This document shows positions 16,979 through 25,884 of a stretch of 64,000 nt of DNA, piece by piece (the first letter of the stretch is position 1; every line of letters starts with the position of its first letter). The notes beneath the pieces were generated by a model. It saw only the letters and a list, made by a program, of their open reading frames with translations, was not told the origin of the DNA and ran no database searches. The position numbers and the translations under genes are program-made. The DNA is from Bradyrhizobium glycinis (GTDB lineage Bacteria > Pseudomonadota > Alphaproteobacteria > Rhizobiales > Xanthobacteraceae), in contig NZ_JACCHQ010000015.1 of the NCBI RefSeq assembly GCF_016031655.1, forward strand, positions 1-64,000, given 5' to 3'.

Positions 16979-18181
16979 ATGGCCGGCAACGAGCAAATGG
17001 ACCAGGATGCGATTGCCGCCCAATGGGAGGCATCGCTCGATTCCGAGGATCCCGCGGAGGCCGCCAAGGCCGCCGCCGAAAACGAGCTGTCGGAGACCAT
17101 GGCCCTGCAATGGGCGGCCATGGTCGAGGACGGCAGCCGCGATCTCGGAAGCGGCAAGAACTCCGGCGAGCGGGTGCTGTCGCAGGAGGAGATCGACAAT
17201 CTCCTCGGCTTCACCGTCGGCGACGTCACGCTCGACGACCATTCCGGCATTCGCGCGATCATCGATTCGGCGATGGTCTCCTACGAGCGTTTGCCGATGC
17301 TCGAAATCGTCTTCGACCGCCTGGTGCGGTTGATGACGACCTCCTTGCGCAATTTCACCTCCGATAACGTCGAAGTCTCGCTCGACCGCATCACCTCGGT
17401 GCGCTTCGGCGACTACATGAACTCGATCCCGCTGCCCGCCGTCCTCACTGTCTTCAAGGCCGAGGAGTGGGAGAACTTCGGCATGGCGACGGTCGATTCC
17501 AACCTGATCTATTCGATGATCGACGTGTTGCTCGGCGGCCGCCGCGGCACAAGCCAGCTGCGCATCGAGGGCCGGCCCTACACCACGATCGAGACCGAGC
17601 TGGTCAAGCGCCTGGTCGAGGTGGTACTGGCCGACGCCGAGCAGGCGTTCCGGCCGCTGTCGCCGGTGACCTTCACGATCGACCGGCTCGAGACCAATCC
17701 GCGTTTCGCCGCGATCAGCCGTCCCGCCAACGCCGCGATCCTGGTGCGCCTGCGCATCGACATGGAAGACCGCGGCGGCAACATCGAGCTGCTGCTGCCT
17801 TACGCGACCATCGAGCCGATCCGGGGCGTCCTGCTCCAGATGTTCATGGGCGAAAAGTTCGGCCGCGACCCGGTCTGGGAGGGCCATTTCGCCACCGAGA
17901 TCGTGCAGGCCGAGATCGCGGTCGACGCCGTGCTCTACGAGGCCGACATTCCGCTCAAGCAGCTGATGCGGCTCAAGGTCGGCGACACGCTGCCGCTCGA
18001 CATGCGCGCCGACGCCAACGTCACCGTGCGTTGTGGCGACGTCACGCTGACCGAGGGGCGGATGGGAAGGGTCGGCGACCGCGTCGCGATCCGCGTGACG
18101 AAACCCTTGCGCAAGCCAAGTACGACACTTGCGATGTTCGAGAAGGTGGACGAGCAGAACAAGATGATGGAGGCCCCATGA
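16979..18181 (+). CDS. fliM: Flagellar motor switch protein FliM
   Basis: C-ring switch protein that receives CheY-P and sets rotation. The 400-residue product has the CheY-binding LSQEEIDNLLGF motif at residues 67-78 rather than at the extreme N-terminus, so there is an N-terminal extension of about 65 residues. The extension contains two similar elements (IAAQWEASL and MALQWAAMV). The FliM core follows (RLPMLEIVFDRLVRLMTTSL, YMNSIPLPAVLTVFKAEEWE) and the C-terminal SpoA domain (VGDTLPLDMRADANVTVRCG). The stop overlaps the next gene's start (ATGA). fliN and fliG are not in the window. Confidence 0.97.
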   Translation: MAGNEQMDQDAIAAQWEASLDSEDPAEAAKAAAENELSETMALQWAAMVEDGSRDLGSGKNSGERVLSQEEIDNLLGFTVGDVTLDDHSGIRAIIDSAMVSYERLPMLEIVFDRLVRLMTTSLRNFTSDNVEVSLDRITSVRFGDYMNSIPLPAVLTVFKAEEWENFGMATVDSNLIYSMIDVLLGGRRGTSQLRIEGRPYTTIETELVKRLVEVVLADAEQAFRPLSPVTFTIDRLETNPRFAAISRPANAAILVRLRIDMEDRGGNIELLLPYATIEPIRGVLLQMFMGEKFGRDPVWEGHFATEIVQAEIAVDAVLYEADIPLKQLMRLKVGDTLPLDMRADANVTVRCGDVTLTEGRMGRVGDRVAIRVTKPLRKPSTTLAMFEKVDEQNKMMEAP

Positions 18182-18624
18182 ACCACTCCCTGGGAATGGC
18201 GATCGAGACGCTGGTGGCTATCCTGCTGATGCTCACGATCGTCTACTGCGTCATGCTCAACAAGCGCCTGACGCGGCTGAAGGCGGACGAGCATTCGCTG
18301 AAAGCCGTCATCGCCGAGCTGATCACCGCGACCGAGATCGCCGAGCGCGCGATCGGCGGGCTGAAGCTCGCCGTGCGCGACGTCAACGAGAACCTCGGCA
18401 GCCAGCTCGCCGCCGCGACGCAGATGTCGGATCAGCTTTACAAGCAGCTCGGCGAGGCTGACAACGTGGTGCGGCGCCTGTCCAAGATCGCGGTCGCCGC
18501 GCGTCCCGTCACCAATCCGGAGACAGTCGCCGCGCCGGCGGCCAAGCCGTCGACCGCGAAGGCGGTGGCGGCCGCCGCCGAAGCCTTCTCAGAGCGCCGA
18601 CGATCCAACGGCCTTGCCGCATGA
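18178..18624 (+). CDS. DUF6468 flagellar-cluster membrane protein
   Basis: A 148-residue protein with one N-terminal membrane anchor (about residues 6-26, GMAIETLVAILLMLTIVYCV), then a coiled-coil-like helical segment (residues 30-105) and an Ala/Pro-rich tail. This layout and position between fliM and motE match the DUF6468 family of alphaproteobacterial flagellar loci; its role is unknown. The start codon overlaps the fliM stop by four bases, so it is translationally coupled to fliM and almost surely functions with the motor. The domain name is given from memory of the family. Confidence 0.8.
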   Translation: MNHSLGMAIETLVAILLMLTIVYCVMLNKRLTRLKADEHSLKAVIAELITATEIAERAIGGLKLAVRDVNENLGSQLAAATQMSDQLYKQLGEADNVVRRLSKIAVAARPVTNPETVAAPAAKPSTAKAVAAAAEAFSERRRSNGLAA

Positions 18625-18633
18625 AGCCTGGGT

Positions 18634-19398
18634 ATGAAGTCTTTTCGTAACATCCGCGTCATTCCCGTCGTCCTGGTCGCCGTCGCAGGCCTCGCCACGT
18701 TGAAGGTGGCGGGCCTCGCGATCAACGGCGGCTATGTGTTCGACTACAAGCCGAACCTGGGCAAGAAATCCTGGGCGGAAGAGAACTTGAATTTTCCGAC
18801 CGGCCGCGACGATCCCGACATCACCGGCTCGACCCATGGTGCGCCGAAGGAAGCTCCCAAGCCGGCAGCGCCCGAGACCAAGATGGAGGGTGGCACCGTT
18901 GTCAAGATCGACGATGGGCAGCCGCAGGTCTCGGCCGCGGAGCGCGCGATCCTGGAACGGTTGCAGGCGCGGCGGCAGGAGATCGAGGCGCGCCAGCGCG
19001 AGATCGACATTCGCGAAAGCCTGCTCAAGTCCGCCGAGAAGCGCATCGAGACCAAGGTCGAGGAGATGAAGGCGGTGGAAACCCGCATCTCCGCGACCCA
19101 GGCCGAGCAGAAGGCCGCCGAGGCCCAGCGCATGAAGGGCCTCGTGACCATGTACGAGGGGATGAAGCCCAAGGACGCCGCGCGGGTGTTCGACCGGCTC
19201 GAAATGGGCGTATTGATCGAGATCGCCTCGGCGATCGCGCCACGCAAGATGTCGGACATCCTGGGCCTGATGTCGTCGGAGGCCGCCGAGCGGCTGACCG
19301 TCGAGATGGCCCGCCGCGCCAATGGCGGCGGCGATCAGTCCGCCTCGGCCGGCGAATTGCCCAAGATCGACGGCAAGCCGACGCAAAAGCCGAATTGA
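18634..19398 (+). CDS. motE: MotE-family flagellar motor protein
   Basis: A 254-residue protein with an N-terminal signal anchor (about residues 9-31), a proline-rich linker, a coiled coil at about 100-160 (RQEIEARQREIDIRESLLKS) and a C-terminal MgtE-N-like helical domain (MYEGMKPKDAARVFDRLEMG, then RKMSDILGLMSSEAAERLTV). This is the layout of MotE, a periplasmic protein of rhizobia that stabilises the motor protein MotC. It lies nine bases after the DUF6468 gene in the fliL-fliM operon. No motA, motB or motC is in the window. Confidence 0.87.
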   Translation: MKSFRNIRVIPVVLVAVAGLATLKVAGLAINGGYVFDYKPNLGKKSWAEENLNFPTGRDDPDITGSTHGAPKEAPKPAAPETKMEGGTVVKIDDGQPQVSAAERAILERLQARRQEIEARQREIDIRESLLKSAEKRIETKVEEMKAVETRISATQAEQKAAEAQRMKGLVTMYEGMKPKDAARVFDRLEMGVLIEIASAIAPRKMSDILGLMSSEAAERLTVEMARRANGGGDQSASAGELPKIDGKPTQKPN

Positions 19399-19408
19399 GG
19401 GCTCATAC

Positions 19409-19424
19409 TTAAGAAGTCCTTAAT
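19409..19424 (+). promoter_or_regulatory. CtrA-like box upstream of the large TPR gene
   Basis: TTAA-GAAGTCC-TTAAT: two TTAA half-sites with the 7-base spacing of CtrA boxes, in the 42-base gap between motE and the TPR protein gene. The final base differs from the TTAAC consensus. Confidence 0.45.
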
Positions 19425-19440
19425 TGGCAAAACCTTAGAG

Positions 19441-22400
19441 TTGACGGCACGAGCCGGCGCCAGTGCCGGCATGACCGCCGAACCGGAAGAAATGCCGCCA
19501 ATGGCGCGAGAGGCTGCCGCTGGATTTGTGTCGCGAGCCCGCGCATCGGCGCGGGGCTTGTCGCGTCACGCCCGCGTGGCGGCCTTGCTGGCAGCCTGTC
19601 TCCTGCTTGGCCTTGCGGCGCCCGGCCGGGCGGCGGATCCGATCAGGGGCGAGGCGACGTTTTCAGCCGGTGGCGGCTTTGCCCGTCTCGTCATCAAGCT
19701 CGGCGAGGACGTTTCCTCCGAGGTGACGACCGCGGGCTCGATCCTCGTCATCCGCTTCGACCGGCCCGTCGATGTTCCCGTCGAGCGCATTCCGGAAGGC
19801 GCGCCCGATTACGTCAACTCCGCCCGCCGCGACCCTGACGGCGGCGCCATCCGCCTCTCACTGGCGCGTCGCGTCACCGTCAACACCATGAACGCCGGCG
19901 AGCGCACCTTCATCGACCTGTTGCCCGAGGGCTGGAAGGGGCCACCGCCGAGCCTGCCCATGGACGTGGTCAAGGAGCTTGCCGAGCGGGCACGCGCGGC
20001 CGAGCGTGCGCTGCGCGCCCAGCGTGCCGCCGCGGAGTCCAGGAAGCGTCCGCCGATCCGCGTGCGCGCCTCGGTGCAGCCGACTTTCGTGCGCTTCGTG
20101 TTCGAGATGCCCGACGGGGTCGGCATCTCCTCCGTGCTCAACGAGCAGAAGCTGACGCTCGTCTTCAACGCCAATCTCAATTTCGACCTGGCGGACGCGG
20201 TCCTCGCCGCGCCGCCGAACGTCGCCTCGATCAAGCAGAAGTCCGATATCGACCAGACCAATGTCGAGATCGCGCTGATCGGCGATTCCGACGTGCATTC
20301 GTTCCGCGACGAGAGGAACTACGTCGTCGACGTCTCCTTCCAGCCCGACAAAGGCAAGTCGGCGGCAACGGCCGAGGCGACGATCGCGCAGATGAAGCCG
20401 GCCGGTCGCGGGCCGGCGGCTGCCGCTGCGCCGGCACCGGAAAAGCCCACCGCCGAGAAGAAGGACGCCCATCGCGAGATCCCGCCGCCGAGCTCCGAGA
20501 CGATCGCGCGCGAAGCCAAGATCGACATCAAACCCGAGGTGAAGGTGGAAGCACCGGCCGCGTTGCCGGCCGCCGAAGCGGCGAAACCGGCGGCGCCTCC
20601 CGCGGCCGAAGCGGCGCAACCTCTGGAGGCGCCCAAGGAAGCTGCGAAGCCGGCGGCGGCTGCGCCCGTCGAAGCGCCCAGGGAGATCGCGAAGGAACCG
20701 GTCAAGGATGGCGCCAAGGATGCCGCCAAGGCTGCGCCGGCCGAGGCGCCGGTTGCACCCGCGATTGCCAGCGTCGATGCACGCCGCGACAGCGACGGCT
20801 TGCGCGTGACGTTCCCGCTTCAGGTCGCAACGCCGGCGGCGGCGTTCCGCCGCGGCGACACCGTGTGGCTGGTGTTCGATACGCCGAAGCCCGTCGATGT
20901 CGAGGCGATCCGCACCAAGGGCGGCGCGATGATCGGCGAAGTCGGCCGCATCCCGCTCGACAAGGGGCAGGCGGTACGCATCCGTCTCACCCGTCCGCTG
21001 GTCTATTCGCTGACGAGCGAGGAGGTCGGCAAGGAGACCAACTGGATGCTGACGCTCGCCGACAAGATCCAGGCGACGCCGCTGCCGCTGATGATGTCGC
21101 GCAACATCACCGATCCCGCGCTCGCCAACATCGCGATCCCCTTCGCCAATCCGGGCCTGCTGCACAAGCTCATCGATCCCGATGCCGGCGACACGCTCTA
21201 TGTCGTCACCGCGCAGCGGCCGGTGCGCGGCTTCATTAAGCGGCAGGACCTCGTCGATCTCTCGCTGCTGGAATCCGCGCACGGCATCGCGATCCGGCCG
21301 AACTCCGACGAGGTTGGCGTCGAGGTCGGCTCCGACAAGGTGATTCTCGGCAAGAAGGGCGGCTTGACGCTGTCGCCGGTCGACATCTCGGCCGAGCGGG
21401 CGCCGACCGCCGTGCGCCCGATCTTCAGTCCCGAAGGCTGGCGCAAGGGCCAATCGGAAAACTTCATGGCGCGACAGAGCGAGCTGATGACGGCGATCTC
21501 GGCGGTCGAGCCGGCGCTGCGTTCGCTGCCGCGGCTCGATCTTGCGCAATTCTACATGTCGCGCGCCATGTATCACGAGGCCAAGGCCGTGACCGACGTG
21601 ATGCTGAGCGATCCCCTCAACAAGGAGGAGAGCGGCGCGCTGATCATGCATGCGATCGCCAACATCCTGATCGGCCGGCCGGCGCAGGGCCTGAAGGATC
21701 TCGCCAATCCAGCGATCGGCAACAGCCACGATTCCCAGCTTTGGAAGGCGCTCGCCTATGCGCGCCAGGGCAAATGGGCCGATGCGCGCGAGAAGTTCAA
21801 GAACGTCGAATTCGCCATCGCCTCGCTGCCGCTCGACATCCAGCGCATCGTGACGATGGACGCGATGCGCGCATCCCTCGAGGTGAAGGACTATGCCGGC
21901 GCCTCCAAGCGCCGCAGCGAGCTCGAGGTGGTCGGTGTCCCGCCCGAGGCTGCGCCGGCCTTCGCCGTGCTGCGCGGCCGGCTCGCCGAGGCGCTTGGCC
22001 ACGACAAGGATGCTCTCGACGATTACAAGCTCGCGGTCGCCTCGAGTGACCGTCCGGCTGCGGCCGAGGCCAAGCAGCTCGAGGTCGCGCTGCGTCAGAA
22101 GCGCGACGAGATCGGCAAGGAAGAGGCGCTGCGCGAGCTCGAGACGCTGTCGATGACCTGGCGCGGCGATGCGATCGAGGTCAAGACGCTGCAGATGCTG
22201 TCGCGCCTCTATGCCGAGAACGGGCGCTACCGCGATGCGCTCACCGCCGCGCGCACCGCGACCAGGCTCCAGCCGAACGCCGAAGCCTCGCGTCAGGCGC
22301 AGGATCTTGCCTCCGAATTGTTCACGCAGATCTTCCTCGGGCCGAAGGGCGACGAGCTGCCGCCGGTCGAGGCGCTCGGGATGTTTTACGAATTCCGCGA

Positions 22401-23205
22401 GCTGACGCCGATCGGCCGCCCCGGCGACGAGCTGATCCGCCGTCTCGCCGACCGTCTCGCCTCGATCGATCTGCTCGACCAGGCCGCCGAGCTCTTGCAA
22501 TACCAGGTCGATCATCGCCTCGAAGGCGCCGCGCGCGCCCAGGTCGCCGCGCGCCTTGCCATGATCTACCTCGCCAACCGCAAGCCCGACATGGCCATCA
22601 CCGCGCTGCGCGCAAGCCGCATCAGCGATCTCTCCGGCGAGCTCAGGCAGCAGCGCCTGCTGCTGGAGGCGCGTGCGCAGAGCGACGTCGGCCGTCACGA
22701 TCTCGCGCTCGACATCGTGTCCAACGTCGCCGGGCGGGAAGTGCTCCGGCTGCGCTCCGACATCTTCTGGGCGGCGCGGCGCTGGCGCGAGTCTGCCGAG
22801 CAGATCGAGCTCTATTACGGAGATCGCTTCCGCGACTTCAAGCCGCTCAATGCGGTTGAGAAGAGCGACATCATCCGCGCCGCCGTCGGCTACGCCCTCG
22901 CCGACGACTCGATCGGCCTGTCGCGCTTCCGCGAGAAATACGCGCCGCTGATGAGCGAGAGCGCCGACCGTCTCGCCTTCGACATTGCGAGCAAGCCGGC
23001 TGCAGCGTCGAGCGCCGAATTCGCCGAGATCGCCAAGCTCGCCGCCAGCGTCGACACGCTCGACGGCTTCCTGCGCGAGATGAAGCAGCGCTTCCCCGAC
23101 GCCACGGCGCGCGCACCCGGCGCGCCGCAGGCCAAAGATACGAGCGACCACACCGGCTCGTTGCCCACGATCCCGGTCGTGCGGCAGATCAAGATGACGC
23201 GATAG
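19441..23205 (+). CDS. Large exported TPR-like protein of the flagellar cluster
   Basis: A protein of about 1,230-1,254 residues whose function is not known. It has a signal sequence (around residues 42-65 from the TTG start, VAALLAACLLLGLAAPGRAA), then beta-rich segments resembling AMIN domains (FARLVIKLGEDVSSEVTTAG), a Pro/Ala/Lys/Glu-rich linker at about 315-430, another such beta-rich segment, and a long helical C-terminal half. That half contains helical-pair repeats (for instance LAQFYMSRAMYHEAKAVTDV) suggesting TPR-type solenoids. Starts at 19441 (TTG), 19471, 19492 or 19501 (ATG) are all possible. It follows motE by 42 bases, so a periplasmic scaffolding role at the motor or cell wall is a fair guess. 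Confidence 0.75.
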   Translation: MTARAGASAGMTAEPEEMPPMAREAAAGFVSRARASARGLSRHARVAALLAACLLLGLAAPGRAADPIRGEATFSAGGGFARLVIKLGEDVSSEVTTAGSILVIRFDRPVDVPVERIPEGAPDYVNSARRDPDGGAIRLSLARRVTVNTMNAGERTFIDLLPEGWKGPPPSLPMDVVKELAERARAAERALRAQRAAAESRKRPPIRVRASVQPTFVRFVFEMPDGVGISSVLNEQKLTLVFNANLNFDLADAVLAAPPNVASIKQKSDIDQTNVEIALIGDSDVHSFRDERNYVVDVSFQPDKGKSAATAEATIAQMKPAGRGPAAAAAPAPEKPTAEKKDAHREIPPPSSETIAREAKIDIKPEVKVEAPAALPAAEAAKPAAPPAAEAAQPLEAPKEAAKPAAAAPVEAPREIAKEPVKDGAKDAAKAAPAEAPVAPAIASVDARRDSDGLRVTFPLQVATPAAAFRRGDTVWLVFDTPKPVDVEAIRTKGGAMIGEVGRIPLDKGQAVRIRLTRPLVYSLTSEEVGKETNWMLTLADKIQATPLPLMMSRNITDPALANIAIPFANPGLLHKLIDPDAGDTLYVVTAQRPVRGFIKRQDLVDLSLLESAHGIAIRPNSDEVGVEVGSDKVILGKKGGLTLSPVDISAERAPTAVRPIFSPEGWRKGQSENFMARQSELMTAISAVEPALRSLPRLDLAQFYMSRAMYHEAKAVTDVMLSDPLNKEESGALIMHAIANILIGRPAQGLKDLANPAIGNSHDSQLWKALAYARQGKWADAREKFKNVEFAIASLPLDIQRIVTMDAMRASLEVKDYAGASKRRSELEVVGVPPEAAPAFAVLRGRLAEALGHDKDALDDYKLAVASSDRPAAAEAKQLEVALRQKRDEIGKEEALRELETLSMTWRGDAIEVKTLQMLSRLYAENGRYRDALTAARTATRLQPNAEASRQAQDLASELFTQIFLGPKGDELPPVEALGMFYEFRELTPIGRPGDELIRRLADRLASIDLLDQAAELLQYQVDHRLEGAARAQVAARLAMIYLANRKPDMAITALRASRISDLSGELRQQRLLLEARAQSDVGRHDLALDIVSNVAGREVLRLRSDIFWAARRWRESAEQIELYYGDRFRDFKPLNAVEKSDIIRAAVGYALADDSIGLSRFREKYAPLMSESADRLAFDIASKPAAASSAEFAEIAKLAASVDTLDGFLREMKQRFPDATARAPGAPQAKDTSDHTGSLPTIPVVRQIKMTR

Positions 23206-23227
23206 AATTCGGTGCCGCCACATCCTC

Positions 23228-23315
23228 CGTCATTGCGAGCGGAGCGAAGCAATCCAGACTCTTCCCGTGGAGACGGTCTGGATTGCTTCGTCGCAAGGGC
23301 TCCTCGCAATGACGG
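23228..23315. repeat. Dispersed palindromic repeat, copy 2
   Basis: The same family as at 12339: CGTCATTGCGAGCGGAGCGA to TCCTCGCAATGACG, with an extra TCGCAAGGGC in the right arm. It lies between the convergent TPR and fliP genes, where the hairpin could act as a transcription barrier. Confidence 0.85.
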
Positions 23316-23375
23316 GGAGAGGTCGCGGGCCATCGTTGAGAGCGAAGGGGATGCATCGCTTACGTCGTCCTCTGT

Positions 23376-24137
23376 TCATCCTCCTCCGTAACTCTGCACC
23401 AGGCTCCCCGCCACCAGCGACCAGCCGTCGACCAGCACGAAGAAGATCAGCTTGAACGGCAGAGAGATCGTCGCCGGCGGCAGCATCATCATGCCCATCG
23501 ACATCAGCACGGAGGCGACGACGAGGTCGATGATCAGGAAGGGCAGGAACAACAAGAAGCCGATCTCGAAGGCGCGCTTCAGCTCGGAGATCATGAAGGC
23601 GGGAACGAGAATGCGGAGTGCGAGATCGTCGGGCGTGGCCGGCGGCGCCTCGCCGGAGAGATCCAGGAACAGCTTCAGGTCCTTCTCGCGCACGTTCTTC
23701 TGCATGAAGCCGCGCAAGGGCACGGAGGCGCGCTGGAGCGCATCCTCGACGCCGAGCTGGTTGGCGACGAGCGGGCGGATGCCCTCGTCATAGGATTTCT
23801 GCAGCACCGGGCCCATCACGAAGAAGGTGAGGAACATCGCGAGCGCGATGATCACCGAGTTCGGCGGGGCGGTCGCGGTGCCCATCGCGGTGCGCAGCAG
23901 CGACAGCACCACCACGATGCGGGTGAACGACGTCATCATGATTAGGATCGATGGCGCGATCGAGAGCACCGTGAGCAGCGCGATCAGCTGGATCGCGCGC
24001 TCGGTGACGCCGCCACCACCGGCGCCGCCGCCGAGATTGATGCTGATGTCCTGGGCGTGCGCCGGCATCGCGAGCGAAGCCGCGCCGACCAGGACAGAAA
24101 GGAAAAGAACTCTACGCGGGAGGGCCGGCAACCTCAC
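23376..24137 (-). CDS. fliP: Flagellar export apparatus protein FliP
   Basis: Core inner-membrane component of the flagellar type III export gate, forming a ring with FliQ and FliR. The 253-residue product has a cleavable signal (ending MPAHAQ), the first membrane segment AIQLIALLTVLSIAPSILIM and the family signature TSFTRIVVVLSLLRTAMGT. Later landmarks are PLRGFMQKNVREKDLKLFLD, LVPAFMISELKRAFEIGF and SMGMMMLPPATISLPFKLIF. The start overlaps the fliO stop by four bases (ATGA). Confidence 0.98.
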   Translation of the reverse strand: MRLPALPRRVLFLSVLVGAASLAMPAHAQDISINLGGGAGGGGVTERAIQLIALLTVLSIAPSILIMMTSFTRIVVVLSLLRTAMGTATAPPNSVIIALAMFLTFFVMGPVLQKSYDEGIRPLVANQLGVEDALQRASVPLRGFMQKNVREKDLKLFLDLSGEAPPATPDDLALRILVPAFMISELKRAFEIGFLLFLPFLIIDLVVASVLMSMGMMMLPPATISLPFKLIFFVLVDGWSLVAGSLVQSYGGG

Positions 24138-25108
24138 GAAGACGGCTTCGGACGGCCGAGCAGGGAGGCCATCTCGTCTTCGAGATTTTCAAAGCTGGTC
24201 TTTTCCGCAGCCGGCTTTGCCGGCGCGGCGGGCGGTGCCGGCGGCTCGCTGCGAGCGGCGCGCGCCGGAGCGGGCGGTGGCTCGGGCGCAACCGGAGGCG
24301 CGACCGTTTCCCCGGCCGGGCGGCGCAGGGCAGCCTCGAGCCGCTGCGCCATTTCGGCGAGATTCTGCTCGGCGCTCGAGGGCGCAGCAGCCGCCGCCGG
24401 CGGCGGAACGGGCGCGGCCTGCGGCACGGGCGGAGGTGGCGGTGGCGCAGCGGGGCGCTCGGACCGCACCGGCGGCATCTTCATCTGCTCAGTGCCGCGC
24501 GGCGGACGCGGCATCAGCGGCGGCTCGCCGCGGGCGATGCGCGGCGGCAGCGGCTCGGGCCGCGGTTCGCGCTCGGGACGTGGCGCGATCGGCTCCGGCG
24601 TAAAGCCGCCCAGGGCCGGCTCGCTGCGGCGTTCGGCCAGTGCAGGCGCAGGTCGGCGCACTTCGTCGGCGAAGGATGGCCGCGCGGGCCGCGGCGGCGG
24701 CTCCGGCAGTTGCGGTTCGGGATGATCGAGCAGTTCGGGCCGCGGCGCGTCGTCGGCCCAGCCGCCGGCATCGGGCAGGGGCGCAAGGCGCGGCGGTTCG
24801 GCGACATTCGGACGTTGCGGAATCTGGTCGCGGCTGGGCGCGGCGCGAACGATGTTGGGCTCGACGACAATGTCGGTCGGGCCGCCGATCATCAGCAGAT
24901 GCTCGACATTGTCGCGCCGGACCAGCACCAGCCGGCGCCGGCCGTCGACCGCGGCGGCATCGATCACGGCGAGGCGGGGCATCCGGCCGCGCTGGGTGTT
25001 GGCGCCGATGCGGCTTCCGGCGAATCGGCGAACCAGCCATGCAGCGACCCCGATCAACGCCAGAACGACGATGAACGCGACGATGAAGGTGATAGGGCTG
25101 CCTTGCAT
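24134..25108 (-). CDS. fliO: FliO-like flagellar biosynthesis protein
   Basis: A 324-residue protein with one N-terminal membrane segment (ITFIVAFIVVLALIGVAAWL) and a short FliO-like beta domain (RLAVIDAAAVDGRRRLVLVR, then HLLMIGGPTDIVVEPNI). FliO assists assembly of FliP in the export gate. Enterobacterial FliO is about 120 residues; here residues about 100-300 are a long Pro/Arg/Ala-rich cytoplasmic tail. The ATG at 25108 is preferred because GGGGA lies five bases before it, although a TTG five codons upstream is open. It overlaps fliP by four bases. Confidence 0.88.
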   Translation of the reverse strand: MQGSPITFIVAFIVVLALIGVAAWLVRRFAGSRIGANTQRGRMPRLAVIDAAAVDGRRRLVLVRRDNVEHLLMIGGPTDIVVEPNIVRAAPSRDQIPQRPNVAEPPRLAPLPDAGGWADDAPRPELLDHPEPQLPEPPPRPARPSFADEVRRPAPALAERRSEPALGGFTPEPIAPRPEREPRPEPLPPRIARGEPPLMPRPPRGTEQMKMPPVRSERPAAPPPPPPVPQAAPVPPPAAAAAPSSAEQNLAEMAQRLEAALRRPAGETVAPPVAPEPPPAPARAARSEPPAPPAAPAKPAAEKTSFENLEDEMASLLGRPKPSS

Positions 25109-25203
25109 ACTTGTCCCCGACAAATGGCGCTTTTCTCGTGCCCATGGTCAGTCGAGCCGACCACCGGCGGACGATGCCCCAAACTGCGATTTCTTAACGT
25201 TCC

Positions 25204-25220
25204 ACGGCAAGTTTTGCCGT
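25204..25220. promoter_or_regulatory. Palindrome upstream of fliO
   Basis: ACGGCAAGTTTTGCCGT, a near-perfect palindrome, lies about 96 bases before fliO. It shares the CGGCA...TGCCG form with the elements at 7638, 16279 and 25401. The surrounding gap between fliO and flgB (about 350 bases) shows no gene. Confidence 0.45.
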
Positions 25221-25376
25221 CCCCAACTCTTAATAACCCATGAATCGCCCGATCCAAAACGACTTCTTGCCCTGTGCACGTCTCGCCAAGCGGTTGGGTT
25301 AATGCCACTTTTCGCGCCGTCGAATCGCGGGGCACAGGAATCGGCGTCGGCCGGGAACATGCATGGCGAGCCGTCC

Positions 25377-25423
25377 TTAACCAGCTGTTAACCATACAGG
25401 CGGCAAATTCTGCCTAGCGGCGG
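25377..25423. promoter_or_regulatory. CtrA-like box plus palindromic element before flgB
   Basis: TTAA-CCAGCTG-TTAACCAT (25377-25395) is an exact CtrA-type box. It is followed by CGGCAAATTCTGCC and TAGCGGCGG (25401-25423), nearly the same 23 bases as at 16279. The flgB start is 38 bases downstream. Confidence 0.6.
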
Positions 25424-25460
25424 TCCCTGGGGTCCGTCCGGGGCGGAGGGAGCCGCGACG

Positions 25461-25865
25461 ATGTCCATCAACGACCTTCCGGTGCTGTCGGCGCTTCGCA
25501 CCAAGATGCAATGGCATCAGGAGCGCCAGCGCGTCCTGTCCGAGAACGTCTCCAATTCCGACACGCCGAAATTCCGGCCGCGCGACCTGGTCGAGCCCAA
25601 GTTCGACAAGGCCGGCGCCGTCACGGGGTCCATGGGGCCTTTGGCCCTGGCTCGGACCAGCGCCTCGCACCTGACGCCGTCGGGGGCGGCTTCCGCCTTC
25701 GACCAGAACAAGAATGCGGGTTTCGAGACCCGCCCTGCCGGCAACGCCGTCAATCTCGAGGAGGAGATGATGAAGGCCGCCAGCAACCAGATGGACTACG
25801 CGGCGGCGACCTCGCTCTATTCGAAGAGCCTTCGCCTGCTCAAGACCGCGATCGGCAAAGGTTAG
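25461..25865 (+). CDS. flgB: Proximal rod protein FlgB
   Basis: Rod subunit next to the MS ring. The 134-residue product begins MSINDLPVLSALRTKMQWHQ and carries the rod signature QRVLSENVSNSDTPKFRPRD. It ends with MKAASNQMDYAAATSLYSKS, the second conserved helix. It is the first gene of flgB-flgC-fliE, preceded by a GGAGGGAG ribosome-binding stretch. Confidence 0.97.
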   Translation: MSINDLPVLSALRTKMQWHQERQRVLSENVSNSDTPKFRPRDLVEPKFDKAGAVTGSMGPLALARTSASHLTPSGAASAFDQNKNAGFETRPAGNAVNLEEEMMKAASNQMDYAAATSLYSKSLRLLKTAIGKG

Positions 25866-25884
25866 GCCCTAAAGGAGGCGGATC

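Noticed and set aside
19858..23223. A minus-strand open frame of 1,121 codons opposite the large TPR protein
   Set aside because: It is rich in Arg, Gly, Asp and His with no domain, and is the complement of a high-GC plus-strand gene with a signal peptide and repeats. Typical antisense shadow.
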